Positions 5,635 through 5,775 of a DNA stretch of 5,775 nt are shown here, piece by piece. The notes under the pieces are model-generated. The model made no database searches. It saw only the letters and a list, made by a program, of their open reading frames with translations, and was not told the origin of the DNA. Position 1 is the stretch's first letter. Each line of letters opens with the position of its first letter. The stretch spans positions 1 through 5,775 of the forward strand of contig JAJTHC010000123.1 of NCBI GenBank assembly GCA_021299615.1. Direction: 5' to 3'. A program made the translations under genes and the position numbers. The stretch is from Vampirovibrionales bacterium. GTDB taxonomy: Bacteria; Cyanobacteriota; Vampirovibrionia; Vampirovibrionales; JAJTHC01.

Positions 5635-5775
5635 CTATAGCCGAATTGATAATTTTCTGTACAGTGTCTATACGTTGTCGCTACGATTATTTTGTTCTGT
5701 TATGTAGGTCTGTCTACACGCCCTCACAAAATAATCTAGGCTCCTAGTCTAGCCTACTGTACAGAAAACTCTAAA
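5630..5775 (+). repeat. Palindromic repeat copy 3 (right end outside window)
   Basis: The 74-bp core at 5674-5747 has GTTGTCGCTACGATT and TCTAGGCTCCTAG separated by exactly 46 bp, as in copy 2. Stem 2 is a perfect 11-bp pair, GATTATTTTGT (5685-5695) with ACAAAATAATC (5726-5736). The inner hairpin is TGTAG/CTACA (5703-5707 and 5714-5718) with a 6-base loop. An outer 12-bp perfect inverted repeat, TTTTCTGTACAG (5653-5664) and CTGTACAGAAAA (5757-5768), encloses the core. The left end TCATACTATAGCCGAATTGA resembles the copy 2 terminus. The right flank matches copy 1, which predicts the element ends about 27 bp past the window. It abuts and truncates the CCA-enzyme coding sequence. Confidence 0.85.

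Noticed and set aside
5674..5747. The 74-bp core length suggested a tRNA or tRNA-like gene
   Set aside because: There is no T-arm GGTTCGA-type motif, no acceptor stem joining the ends and no cloverleaf. The nested long-range stems do not fit a tRNA.
5630..5775. Rho-independent terminator function for the repeat
   Set aside because: No T tract follows the stems in any copy, and the structure is far larger than a terminator hairpin.
5635..5775. In-frame palindromic insertion (Rickettsia RPE type) keeping the CCA enzyme open
   Set aside because: The enzyme frame has stops at 5635-5637 and 5668-5670, so the insertion is not read through.
96..5775. CRISPR array
   Set aside because: The repeats are kilobases apart, over 100 bp long and separated by genes.

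Overview
This is a bacterial chromosomal window with mostly housekeeping-type genes. No rRNA, tRNA, CRISPR array or transposase gene is visible. Host identity is a weak inference. The YvcK/CofD-family protein carries two N-terminal membrane segments, an arrangement I associate with Cyanobacteriota and their non-photosynthetic relatives (Vampirovibrionia/Melainabacteria). Nothing photosynthetic is present, and one gene cannot settle taxonomy.

Layout from left to right: (1) the last 39 codons of a hydrophobic plus-strand protein, whose stop codon lies inside a repeat; (2) a right-half copy of that repeat (about 96-185); (3) an exported Cys-His-Asp papain-like C39-type peptidase (242-1198, +); (4) a convergent, 3'-overlapping soluble PAS-HisKA-HATPase histidine kinase (1173-2285, -); (5) a complete 152-bp copy of the repeat (2326-2477) in the divergent promoter gap; (6) a divergent LamB/YcsF (PxpA-like) protein (2572-3480, +); (7) a membrane-anchored YvcK-like protein (3596-4948, +); (8) a stand-alone response-regulator receiver (5071-5520, +); (9) the last 46 codons of a CCA-adding tRNA nucleotidyltransferase on the minus strand (5494-5634), cut off exactly where (10) a third repeat copy begins (5630 to the window end).

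The most interesting content is the repeat. Two copies share a 74-bp core: GTTGTCGCTACGATT, then exactly 46 bp, then TCTAGGCTCCTAG. Within the 46 bp the paired arms differ between copies but stay complementary, including a clean C-G to G-C swap in an inner hairpin (TGTAC/GTACA versus TGTAG/CTACA). The core sits inside longer inverted repeats with TIR-like ends resembling TCATACCATTTAAACGATT. It behaves like an ERIC- or MITE-like interspersed palindrome whose fold, rather than only its sequence, is preserved. One copy truncates a conserved gene, another supplies a stop codon, and two may place promoter-like edges upstream of genes.

The protein genes do not form one obvious pathway. The kinase has no adjacent response regulator, and the only receiver in the window is 2.8 kb away without an output domain. 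The PxpA-like protein lacks PxpB/PxpC neighbours and several signature residues.
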